This document shows, one piece after another, positions 1 to 5,257 of a DNA stretch of 5,295 nucleotides; the stretch's first letter is position 1; each line of letters starts with the position of its first letter. Source of the stretch: an uncultured Eubacteriales bacterium (GTDB lineage: Bacteria; Bacillota; Clostridia; Lachnospirales; Lachnospiraceae). The position numbers were made by a program, and so were the translations under genes. The notes below the pieces were generated by a model. It was not told the origin of the DNA. It saw nothing but the letters and a program-made list of their open reading frames with translations, and searched no databases. The stretch spans positions 1 to 5,295 of the forward strand of contig UQZF01000187.1 in assembly GCA_900545455.1 (NCBI GenBank), given 5' to 3'.

Positions 1-2
1 AC

Positions 3-548
3 GGAATTGTCGAGAGGGACGGCATAAAGGCAGAGTTTAAGTGCGTCTATCCGTCGGGCGATTCGGTTCGTCAGGCGGTCGGCATGGCTGCGGCTGAGCA
101 GCTAAAGGCTGTCGGGATAAAGGTAAATGTCGAGGGAATGAGCTGGGACGAGATTATGAAGGTGATGTTCTCCGAGGCGGTTCTTATGGGCTGGGGTTCA
201 TCGAGCCCTAATGAAACCTACTACCTTTACCGCTCCGAGGGAGCTTTGCTGGATGATTTTTACAACCCTGAGGGTTACATGAATGAGACAACCGACGGGT
301 ATCTAAACGCCGCAATGGAGGCACTCACTGTCGATGAAGCCAATGAGAACTGGAAAAAGGTTCAGTGGGACGGCGTGACGGGAACCTCCATGAAGGGTGA
401 ATGTCCTTGGGTATGGATTGTAAATCTTGACCATGTGACCTATGTGAGGGACGGGCTTTCCATCGGCAACCAGCCAATCCACGGACACGGTCACGGACTG
501 CCGCTCATTCAGAATTTGAACGAGTGGACATGGGATTTGGAAGAATAG
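3..548 (+). CDS. ABC transporter substrate-binding protein, family 5 (peptide/nickel type), 3' part only
   Basis: This is the C-terminal 181 residues of an extracytoplasmic solute-binding protein; the reading frame is open to the left edge, so the start, signal peptide and lipobox lie outside the window. In this family the protein captures the solute outside the membrane and delivers it to the two permeases encoded just downstream. Visible family features are the AAEQLKAVGIKVNVE segment (a lobe helix and strand), an MGWGSSSPNETYYLYRS stretch typical of the hinge/ligand region, a helix ending in ENWKKVQWDG, and a closing segment with an HGHGHG run at fragment residues 160-165 followed by NLNEWTWD. 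From memory, the WVWIVNLDHVTYV...IHGHGHG ending resembles binding proteins of the nickel/cobalt or metallophore (Opp1A/CntA-like) branch. The family call is firm; the substrate is inference. No frameshift is seen. Confidence 0.9.
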   Translation, partial: GIVERDGIKAEFKCVYPSGDSVRQAVGMAAAEQLKAVGIKVNVEGMSWDEIMKVMFSEAVLMGWGSSSPNETYYLYRSEGALLDDFYNPEGYMNETTDGYLNAAMEALTVDEANENWKKVQWDGVTGTSMKGECPWVWIVNLDHVTYVRDGLSIGNQPIHGHGHGLPLIQNLNEWTWDLEE

Positions 549-601
549 AAAAGATAAAGAATATTAATATTAAGAAGCAATAAAAGAGACAGAGGTATGA
601 G
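549..601. other. AT-rich intergenic gap between binding protein and permease 1
   Basis: This 53-nt gap is the largest inside the operon. It holds a perfect 12-bp palindrome AATATTAATATT at 560-571, which is too AT-rich to make a stable hairpin and has no T run after it, so it is not a convincing terminator. An AGAGG ribosome binding site at 591-595 serves the ATG at 602. An earlier ATG at 597 is followed at once by a stop (ATG AGA TGA). A larger gap after the binding-protein gene is common in ABC importer operons, where the binding protein is often made in excess; that reading is inference here. Confidence 0.5.
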
Positions 602-1597
602 ATGAAAGGAACAATCGGACGGCTGGTGCGCAGTTTTCTAATATATGGTGTAAAAATTATATCCCTGCTGTTCGCTGTGAGCGTCATTTCATTCACACTT
701 GTGAGCGTGTCGCCGATTGATCCGGTTCAGCAGTACATTCTTGGACTCGGAACGGCGGTCTCTGCCGAACAGAGGGCTGAGATAGAGGCTTACTGGGGCG
801 TAAGTGAGCCACCTGTGGAGAGTTATTTTACATGGCTTGGCGAGGCTTTGAGGGGGAATCTGGGTGAATCCGTGATTTACCGCAGACCTGTTGCCGATGT
901 CATCGGTGAGCGCTTTGTAAATTCGCTTGCCCTCATGTTCAGCGCGTGGCTGTTGGCAGGAGTGATAGGCTTTGCGCTCGGCTGCGTGATGGGAATGCAC
1001 GAAAACCGCCTGTCAGATAGGCTCCTGAAAAAGCTCTGCTATATTTTAAGCTCAATACCGACATTTTGGCTTGGGCTTTTGTTTTTGCTCATATTTGCCG
1101 TGTGGCTTAAATGGTTCCCGATAGGCTTCTCATCGCCGATAGGCGTCACGAGTGATAATGTGACGGTCGGGCAGAAGATTTACCACCTTATACTCCCTGC
1201 GTTTACGCTGAGCCTGATGTCATTTTCCAACATCGCGCTTCACACAAGGCAGAAGGTGATAGACGTCCTTAACAGCGAGTACGTCCTTTTTGCGAAGGCG
1301 AGAGGTGAGAGCATGCACACGATATTTAGGCGCCACTGTCTGCGAAATGTCCTGATTCCCGCGCTCACCTTACAGTTTGCGTCGTTTTCGGAGCTGTTCG
1401 GAGGCTCCGTCATGGCGGAGAATGTGTTCAGCTATCCGGGACTCGGAAGTGCCGTGGCGGCAGCAGGACTTCAGGGCGATGTGGCACTGCTTCTCGGGGT
1501 AACACTGTTCTCGGCACTCTTTGTCAGTGTCGGAAATATGATTGCAAATCTGCTCTACGGTGTGATAAACCCACGGATTCGGGAGGTGGGAGAGTGA
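602..1597 (+). CDS. ABC transporter permease 1 (DppB/OppB/NikB family)
   Basis: This is an integral membrane subunit of a peptide/nickel-type importer; it forms half of the translocation channel. It has 331 residues, the usual length for this family. The N-terminal membrane helix (about residues 15-37) is followed by an extracytoplasmic stretch containing GLGTAVSAEQRAEIEAYWGV and the GNLGESVIYRRPV segment typical of OppB-type proteins. Further hydrophobic segments lie near 106-130, 144-168, 193-213, 250-270 and 294-318. The cytoplasmic EAA-type loop, which docks on the ATPases, is at about 226-253 (EYVLFAKARG...RRHCLRNVLIP), and the family motif ENVFSYPGLG is at 274-283. The start at 602 is chosen because AGAGG lies 6 nt upstream and the hydrophobic helix follows. 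The last 4 nt overlap the start of permease 2, which implies translational coupling. Substrate specificity cannot be read from this subunit. Confidence 0.95.
   Translation: MKGTIGRLVRSFLIYGVKIISLLFAVSVISFTLVSVSPIDPVQQYILGLGTAVSAEQRAEIEAYWGVSEPPVESYFTWLGEALRGNLGESVIYRRPVADVIGERFVNSLALMFSAWLLAGVIGFALGCVMGMHENRLSDRLLKKLCYILSSIPTFWLGLLFLLIFAVWLKWFPIGFSSPIGVTSDNVTVGQKIYHLILPAFTLSLMSFSNIALHTRQKVIDVLNSEYVLFAKARGESMHTIFRRHCLRNVLIPALTLQFASFSELFGGSVMAENVFSYPGLGSAVAAAGLQGDVALLLGVTLFSALFVSVGNMIANLLYGVINPRIREVGE
1582..1596 (+). promoter_or_regulatory. Ribosome binding site and GTG start of permease 2
   Basis: GGAGG at 1582-1586 lies 7 nt before a GTG start codon at 1594. The GTG overlaps the TGA stop of permease 1 (GTGA), so ribosomes ending permease 1 can restart directly. 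No in-frame ATG close by has a comparable site, which decides the start. Confidence 0.8.
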
Positions 1598-2418
1598 AAA
1601 GGTTAAATCACAGAACGCAGGTCATAGTGCTGACTGTTGTAATGACAGTGCTGTTTGCGGCGATTTATATATGCGGTATCCTCATTCCCGAGGAGGCGGT
1701 AAACGGAAGCTTTTTAAATGCCAAAATTGCGCCGTGCCTCAGGCATCCGTTTGGAACGGATGCGCTTGGACGGGATGTATTTTTGCGCACATTGAAGGGC
1801 TTGTCGGTGAGCATAACCATCGGCATTGCGGCGTCCGCCATAAGTGCGGTCATCGCCGTGCTGGTCGGCATTGCGGCGGCTACGGGTTCAAAGCTTTTGG
1901 ATGCCGTCATCAACTGGATTATCGACCTTGTGATGAGTGTGCCGCACACAATTTTGATTATACTTATATCGTTCACGCTCGGACGCGGGCTCAAAGGTCT
2001 GCTCGTCGGAATTGCGGCGACGCACTGGTGCAGTCTCGCGAGACTGATTCGCGGTGAGGTCATGCAGCTTCGCTCAGAGCAGTATATTGCGGTGTCGCGC
2101 AGGCTCGGAAAATCGAGCGGCTGGATTGTGGTGAATCATTTGCTGCCGCATCTGGTTCCGCAGTTCTTTGTGGGGCTGGTTTTAATGTTCCCGCATGCGA
2201 TTCTGCACGAGGCGTCCATCTCGTTTCTCGGCTTTGGTCTGCCGCCGGAGCAGCCTGCAATCGGCATAATTTTGTCCGAGAGCATGCGCTATCTGTCAAC
2301 AGGAATGTGGTGGATGGCTGTGCTGCCGGGGATAACCTTGGTGCTCATTGTGCTGCTTGTGGATAAGCTGGGTGACAAGCTGCGCATGATCTTAGATCCG
2401 TACAGCGCGCAGGAATAG
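1594..2418 (+). CDS. ABC transporter permease 2 (DppC/OppC/NikC family)
   Basis: This is the second membrane subunit of the importer and should pair with permease 1. It is 274 residues long, normal for the DppC/NikC group. An N-terminal membrane helix (about 8-30) precedes the very characteristic HPFGTDALGRDVFLR motif at 51-65. Further hydrophobic segments fall near 72-97, 104-128, 133-147, 184-203 and 239-257. The EAA-type coupling loop is at about 162-189 (EQYIAVSRRLG...NHLLPHLVP), followed by the family signature EASISFLGFGLPP at 206-218. Translation starts at GTG 1594, overlapping the end of permease 1 by 4 nt. Two perfect inverted repeats lie inside the coding sequence (1743-1763 and 2031-2046). 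ATPase 1 begins 17 nt after the stop. The family call is secure; the transported solute is not. Confidence 0.95.
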   Translation: MKRLNHRTQVIVLTVVMTVLFAAIYICGILIPEEAVNGSFLNAKIAPCLRHPFGTDALGRDVFLRTLKGLSVSITIGIAASAISAVIAVLVGIAAATGSKLLDAVINWIIDLVMSVPHTILIILISFTLGRGLKGLLVGIAATHWCSLARLIRGEVMQLRSEQYIAVSRRLGKSSGWIVVNHLLPHLVPQFFVGLVLMFPHAILHEASISFLGFGLPPEQPAIGIILSESMRYLSTGMWWMAVLPGITLVLIVLLVDKLGDKLRMILDPYSAQE

Positions 2419-2435
2419 GAAATATGTGAGGAAAA

Positions 2436-3371
2436 ATGGAGCAGAAGAAGGATACTTTACTTGAAATACATAATTTGTCGGTGTCGTTTAAAATGTACGA
2501 CAACGGTTTGAAACAGTCCGACCTGAAGGTTATTTCCGACCTGCATCTCACGGTGCATCCCGGTGAAATCGTTGCGATTGCGGGCTCGTCGGGCTCGGGC
2601 AAGAGCCTGCTTGCAGCCGCGATTCTCGGTATTCTCCCCGAAAATGCGTCCCTGCAGGGACATATCCACTACAAGGGTGAGGAGCTGACGGACGAGCGAA
2701 TGAGACAGCTTCGTGGGACGGAGATTGCGCTCGTACCGCAGTCGGTCTCATATCTTAATCCGCTCATGAAGGTAGGCAGTCAGGTGGAGGGACATAATGT
2801 GCCGCAGGCATCAGAGAAAAGAAAGCGGCTGTTTGAACGGCTCAATCTGGCGGAGCGGACGGCAAAGCTCTATCCGTTCCAGCTCTCGGGAGGCATGGCA
2901 AGGCGCGTGCTGGTCTCAACTGCGCTGATAACAGATGCGCAGCTCATAATTGCGGACGAGCCTACACCCGGGATGAGCATTGAGCAGGCACTCGAGGCAC
3001 TCAAAATGTTCAGGGAGATGGCGGATGAGGGAAAAGCCGTTATTTTGATCACACATGACATCGACTTGGCGGTTGAGTTCGCGGACAGGGTTGCTGTTTT
3101 TTATGCGGGAACAACGGTCGAGACAGCCTTGGCGTCGGATTTTAAGGCGGGGGAGGGTGCCCTGCGGCATCCCTATTCAAAGGCACTGTGGAGGGCACTT
3201 CCGCAGAACGGCTTTGAGCCGATTCCGGGATTTCAGCCCTACGCGGGAAATCTGCCGAAGGGATGTCTTTTTGCACCGCGCTGTCCGTATAGGACGCCGG
3301 AGTGCGAAGTGCAGGTTCCGCCCGTGTGTGAAGTCAGGGGCGGGGAGGTGAGGTGTTACCATGGCACTTGA
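2436..3371 (+). CDS. ABC transporter ATPase 1 (DppD/OppD/NikD family) with Cys-rich oligo_HPY domain
   Basis: This is a nucleotide-binding subunit that hydrolyses ATP on the cytoplasmic face to drive import; it should pair with ATPase 2. It has 311 residues. Motifs in order: Walker A GSSGSGKS (50-57), Q-loop Gln102 in VPQSVSYLNP, signature LSGGMARR (150-157), Walker B LIIADEPT (170-177) with catalytic Glu175, and H-loop His207 (ITHDID). The D-loop region reads PGMS instead of the usual SALD-like sequence, so Ser181 sits where Asp is expected. The C-terminal part is an oligo_HPY domain starting at HPYSKALW (245-252) and holding five cysteines (277, 283, 290, 298, 307). In one mycobacterial OppABCD structure, cysteines in the corresponding OppD region bind a 4Fe-4S cluster; whether this applies here is unknown. 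The start has GAGG 4 nt upstream, slightly close. The 3' end overlaps ATPase 2 by 11 nt. Confidence 0.95.
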   Translation: MEQKKDTLLEIHNLSVSFKMYDNGLKQSDLKVISDLHLTVHPGEIVAIAGSSGSGKSLLAAAILGILPENASLQGHIHYKGEELTDERMRQLRGTEIALVPQSVSYLNPLMKVGSQVEGHNVPQASEKRKRLFERLNLAERTAKLYPFQLSGGMARRVLVSTALITDAQLIIADEPTPGMSIEQALEALKMFREMADEGKAVILITHDIDLAVEFADRVAVFYAGTTVETALASDFKAGEGALRHPYSKALWRALPQNGFEPIPGFQPYAGNLPKGCLFAPRCPYRTPECEVQVPPVCEVRGGEVRCYHGT

Positions 3372-3966
3372 GGCAAAGCATGTTTATTTTCGTTATGATA
3401 GAAGGGGAGAGTGGATTCTTGAGGATTGCAGCGTGAAGGTGGAAAAGGGCGAGTGTCTCGCCATATTTGCGCCGAGCGGTTACGGTAAGACGACGCTTGC
3501 CATGCTCCTTGCAGGCTATTTAAAACCGAATGAGGGCGAGATACTGATTGATGAGAAAACCTTGCCGAAAAAGGGAGTGTGTCCCGTGCAGCTAATCTGT
3601 CAGCACCCCGAAAAGGCGGTCAATCCGCGGTGGAGGCTTAAAAGGGTTCTCGCAGAGAGCGGCAGGCTTGATGATGAGGTGCTGAGGGCACTGGGAATCG
3701 AGCGGGCGTGGCTTGAGAGATTTCCAAGGGAGCTCTCGGGCGGTGAACTGCAGCGCTTCTGCGTCGCGAGGGCGCTTATGAGCGGTGCGGATTATCTTAT
3801 ATGCGACGAGATAAGCACCATGCTCGATGTAATCACGCAGGCACAGATATGGAACGTGGTTCTTGGCGAGGCCAAAAAGAGAAATATGGGAATTATCGCG
3901 GTCACGCACAACAGGCATCTTGCACAGCGGATTGCGACGAGGACGATAGAACTTCAAAAACTATAA
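3361..3966 (+). CDS. ABC transporter ATPase 2 (DppF/OppF/NikE family), minimal form
   Basis: This is the second nucleotide-binding subunit of the importer. It has only 201 residues, essentially a bare ATPase domain without the C-terminal oligo_HPY extension found on ATPase 1 and on classical OppF/DppF. Motifs in order: Walker A APSGYGKT (38-45), with Ala replacing the first Gly of the consensus while the Lys44 and Thr45 needed for phosphate and magnesium binding are kept; Q-loop Gln81 (LICQHPEKAVNPRW); signature LSGGELQR (125-132); Walker B YLICDE (145-150) with Glu150; a normal D-loop MLD (154-156); and H-loop His183 (VTHN). The ATG at 3361 lies inside the last codons of ATPase 1, and a GGGGAGGTG stretch at 3342-3350 supplies the ribosome site. 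The region after the stop shows no continuation of family homology in any frame, so the short length looks natural and not the result of a frameshift. Confidence 0.93.
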   Translation: MALEAKHVYFRYDRRGEWILEDCSVKVEKGECLAIFAPSGYGKTTLAMLLAGYLKPNEGEILIDEKTLPKKGVCPVQLICQHPEKAVNPRWRLKRVLAESGRLDDEVLRALGIERAWLERFPRELSGGELQRFCVARALMSGADYLICDEISTMLDVITQAQIWNVVLGEAKKRNMGIIAVTHNRHLAQRIATRTIELQKL

Positions 3967-4069
3967 GGAGAGTGGTAAAATGGAGCCGATTTTAGTTAAC
4001 ACCGTCGGGCAGACAGCTTGCGCAGACGGACAAGCTGTTCCGCTCAACCCTGTATCCGGGATGTATTTA
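3967..4069. other. Convergent intergenic gap between the ABC operon and azlD
   Basis: This 103-nt region lies between two converging operons. It contains a perfect 8-bp inverted repeat (ACAGCTTG at 4013-4020, CAAGCTGT at 4031-4038) with a 10-nt loop. Neither strand has a T run after the repeat, so a classic bidirectional terminator is not evident. It also contains AAGGAG at 3965-3970, overlapping the stop of ATPase 2, followed after 9 nt by an ATG at 3980. That ORF remains open for 128 codons but runs antisense through most of azlD. No known gene or RNA is recognised here. Confidence 0.5.
4013..4038. repeat. Inverted repeat in convergent gap, possible weak terminator
   Basis: Two 8-nt arms, ACAGCTTG and CAAGCTGT, are exact reverse complements around a 10-nt loop, with one more possible G-U pair outside. 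The position between converging genes suggests a role in 3' end formation. The absence of a T tract on either side argues against a standard Rho-independent terminator. Confidence 0.35.
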
Positions 4070-4387
4070 TTAGAGTATATCCGTCAGCAATTCAGTCAAA
4101 AACACGGCAGCGCACGCAGCGACGGCTACGGTCGTGAGTCCTTTGCCCCTGATGGCAAATATGACTGCGACCACAAGCCCGGCTGCGGCACCTGCCCACC
4201 ATGTGGTCGCGTAGAATATGGCCGGGATTGTCATTGCCGTGAGAACCGCATACGGTATGTAGTACAGAAAAGAGCGTATGAAGCGGTTGTTAATTTTCTG
4301 CTTAATTGCCACAAAGGGTATGACGCGGATAAGGTATGTCGAGCCCGCGAGTATGAGCAGATATAAAAAGAAAGCTTTGTTATCCAT
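4070..4387 (-). CDS. azlD: AzlD family branched-chain amino acid transport protein
   Basis: This small membrane protein of 105 residues is the partner subunit of AzlC; together they export branched-chain amino acids, and in Bacillus subtilis overexpression of the pair gives azaleucine resistance. Length and sequence fit the family. There are four hydrophobic segments at about 5-25, 38-60, 64-79 and 84-101. Family-like motifs are TYLIRVIPF (17-25), with its conserved Arg, and YIPYAVLTAMTIP (43-55). The start ATG overlaps the 3' end of azlC by 8 nt, and a strong AGGAGG (4397-4402 on the opposite strand) lies 9 nt upstream inside azlC, so the two are translationally coupled. The stop faces the ABC operon across a 103-nt gap. 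The long open frame on the other strand here is best treated as a shadow. Confidence in the family is high; the exact substrate is inferred from family knowledge. Confidence 0.93.
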   Translation of the reverse strand: MDNKAFFLYLLILAGSTYLIRVIPFVAIKQKINNRFIRSFLYYIPYAVLTAMTIPAIFYATTWWAGAAAGLVVAVIFAIRGKGLTTVAVAACAAVFLTELLTDIL

Positions 4388-5087
4388 TATCGGAGACCTC
4401 CTCGTCCTTTAACGGGAATAATATTGAGCCCACAGCAGCGGAGGCTATGGCAACTACGGTGATGGTTATTCCGCTCGAGATTTTTGACAGCAGCGGAACA
4501 TAATAAAATGCACAGCTAAGCAGTATTGAGAGAATCACGACCAAAGTGACAGGTCGTGATTTTTTCATTTCGGGAACTACAATGGCGACGAACATTCCGT
4601 ATATCGCAAGGCTCAATGCGCTCATCAGGCGGTCGGGAAGCACGCTTCCTAAGATGGCACCGAGAAGTGTTCCGACAGACCAGCCGAGATAGGGAAGTGT
4701 TGCAAGTCCCGCAAAGAAGCTTCGGCTCACCTTCTCCTCCTGTACAGCCACGGCAAAAATCTCATCGGTCATCATAAAGCCGAGGAGCCATCTTGAGAAG
4801 CTCTTAAAACGCTCATCCGCCTTCTGTCCGACCGAGATTGACATGAAGGAGTAACGTATATTTATTGTAATCTGTGAAATTAACATCTGAAAATACTGTC
4901 CCGGGTGAAGCATTATGCCTATTCCCGCAAACTGCCCTGCGGAGGTGACGGTCGTCATTGAGATTATGAGTGCCTGCCACCACGCAAATCCGTAGGAAAC
5001 CGCTATTATTCCGAATGTAAATGAGATTGAAAGGTATCCGATGGCGATTGGAACGCCTGCTTTCAGCCCTCGTCTGTAATTGTTCAT
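4380..5087 (-). CDS. azlC: AzlC family branched-chain amino acid exporter, large subunit
   Basis: This is the large membrane subunit of the AzlCD exporter, 235 residues long, the normal size for the family. The N-terminus carries the characteristic GVPIAIGYLSISFTFG segment (11-26), then TSAGQFAG (48-55), NIRYSFMSIS (76-85) and MMTDEIFAV (105-113), all typical AzlC landmarks. Hydrophobic segments fall at about 11-31, 37-60, 64-83, 128-150, 155-171, 179-199 and 206-225. The start is supported by AAGAGG (5094-5099, opposite strand) 6 nt upstream. A leftward promoter with a perfect TTGACA lies about 55-85 nt upstream of the start. The coding region contains a hairpin plus T tract at 4533-4565 that would act on the opposite strand. 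The gene overlaps azlD by 8 nt, forming a two-gene operon that converges on the ABC importer operon. Confidence 0.95.
   Translation of the reverse strand: MNNYRRGLKAGVPIAIGYLSISFTFGIIAVSYGFAWWQALIISMTTVTSAGQFAGIGIMLHPGQYFQMLISQITINIRYSFMSISVGQKADERFKSFSRWLLGFMMTDEIFAVAVQEEKVSRSFFAGLATLPYLGWSVGTLLGAILGSVLPDRLMSALSLAIYGMFVAIVVPEMKKSRPVTLVVILSILLSCAFYYVPLLSKISSGITITVVAIASAAVGSILFPLKDEEVSDNG
4388..4402 (-). promoter_or_regulatory. Ribosome binding site of azlD inside azlC
   Basis: AGGAGG on the minus strand (CCTCCT at 4397-4402) lies 9 nt before the azlD ATG. It is a full-consensus site within the last codons of azlC and supports the chosen azlD start and coupled translation. Confidence 0.75.
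4533..4565 (+). terminator. Intrinsic terminator-like hairpin, rightward, embedded inside azlC
   Basis: A perfect 10-bp stem (AATCACGACC at 4533-4542, GGTCGTGATT at 4552-4561) encloses a 9-nt loop and runs directly into a run of six T at 4560-4565 on the + strand. Outer A-U and G-U pairs can extend the stem. This is the layout of a Rho-independent terminator for rightward transcription, although the DNA is azlC coding sequence (codons for about residues 174-185) read leftward. On the azlC strand the hairpin is preceded by A residues and has no T tract after it, so it should not stop azlC transcription. A role in ending read-through from the ABC operon is inference. Confidence 0.5.
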
Positions 5088-5141
5088 TGTTAGCCTCTTA
5101 ATATTTAAAGTATGATAGTTATGGCTGCGACCATTGTTACT

Positions 5142-5170
5142 ATTTTGCCACTGCGCAGTCGGTATGTCAA
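5142..5170 (-). promoter_or_regulatory. Probable sigma-A promoter of azlCD with palindrome in spacer
   Basis: On the minus strand a perfect -35 box TTGACA (5165-5170) is followed after exactly 17 nt by CAAAAT (5142-5147), matching four of six positions of TATAAT. A 10-bp perfect palindrome ACTGCGCAGT (5150-5159) sits in the spacer, where a bound repressor would block RNA polymerase. Transcription would start near 5135, giving a leader of roughly 50 nt before azlC. The assignment is by consensus only. Confidence 0.6.
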
Positions 5171-5206
5171 TGAAATGAGAAAGGTTATTTCTTTGATAAA
5201 GTTGAG

Positions 5207-5233
5207 AATGTTTACAGCCTCATAATGTTTACA
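5207..5233. repeat. Direct repeat AATGTTTACA, two copies 17 bp apart
   Basis: Identical 10-bp copies lie at 5207-5216 and 5224-5233, the second overlapping the -35 box of the rightward promoter. A related inverted element TGTAAA occurs at 5275-5280, downstream of the -10 box. Tandem sites at a -35 box suggest an activator or repressor site, but no known regulator motif is recognised with confidence. Confidence 0.45.
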
Positions 5234-5257
5234 TTTTCATGATGAAAGAGGTATAAT
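5228..5257 (+). promoter_or_regulatory. Probable sigma-A promoter for a rightward gene beyond the window
   Basis: TTTACA (5228-5233) and a perfect TATAAT (5252-5257) are separated by 18 nt. The spacer holds an odd-length perfect palindrome TTTCATGATGAAA (5235-5247). The expected start is near 5264, with the transcript leaving the window at the right edge. The -35 box is the 3' part of the second copy of the AATGTTTACA direct repeat. Confidence 0.6.

Noticed and set aside
1818..2022. Recurring GGCATTGCGGCG-like DNA words in permease 2.
   Set aside because: They encode GIAA-type small-residue stretches in different membrane segments; codon preference explains the similarity.
1665..2063. Long open frames on both strands overlapping permease 2 (about 128-132 codons each).
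   Set aside because: They lie wholly within a gene with clear family motifs, have no good ribosome sites or recognisable domains, and are explained by the codon bias of the real frame.
2648..2661. 14-bp palindrome GTCCCTGCAGGGAC in ATPase 1.
   Set aside because: This length is expected about 0.3 times by chance in the window, it has no promoter or T tract nearby, and it lies in coding sequence.
3592..3957. A 121-codon minus-strand frame opposite ATPase 2.
   Set aside because: It shows no family features and sits fully antisense to a canonical ATPase; it is a shadow.
3960..3970. Possible frameshift truncating ATPase 2.
   Set aside because: No oligo_HPY-like sequence (HPY, Cys-rich tail) follows in any frame before azlD, so the short form is taken as real.
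4167..4210. Inverted repeat GCGACCACA/TGTGGTCGC with a 26-nt loop in azlD.
   Set aside because: With such a loop length a 9-bp match is roughly expected by chance, and there is no T tract.
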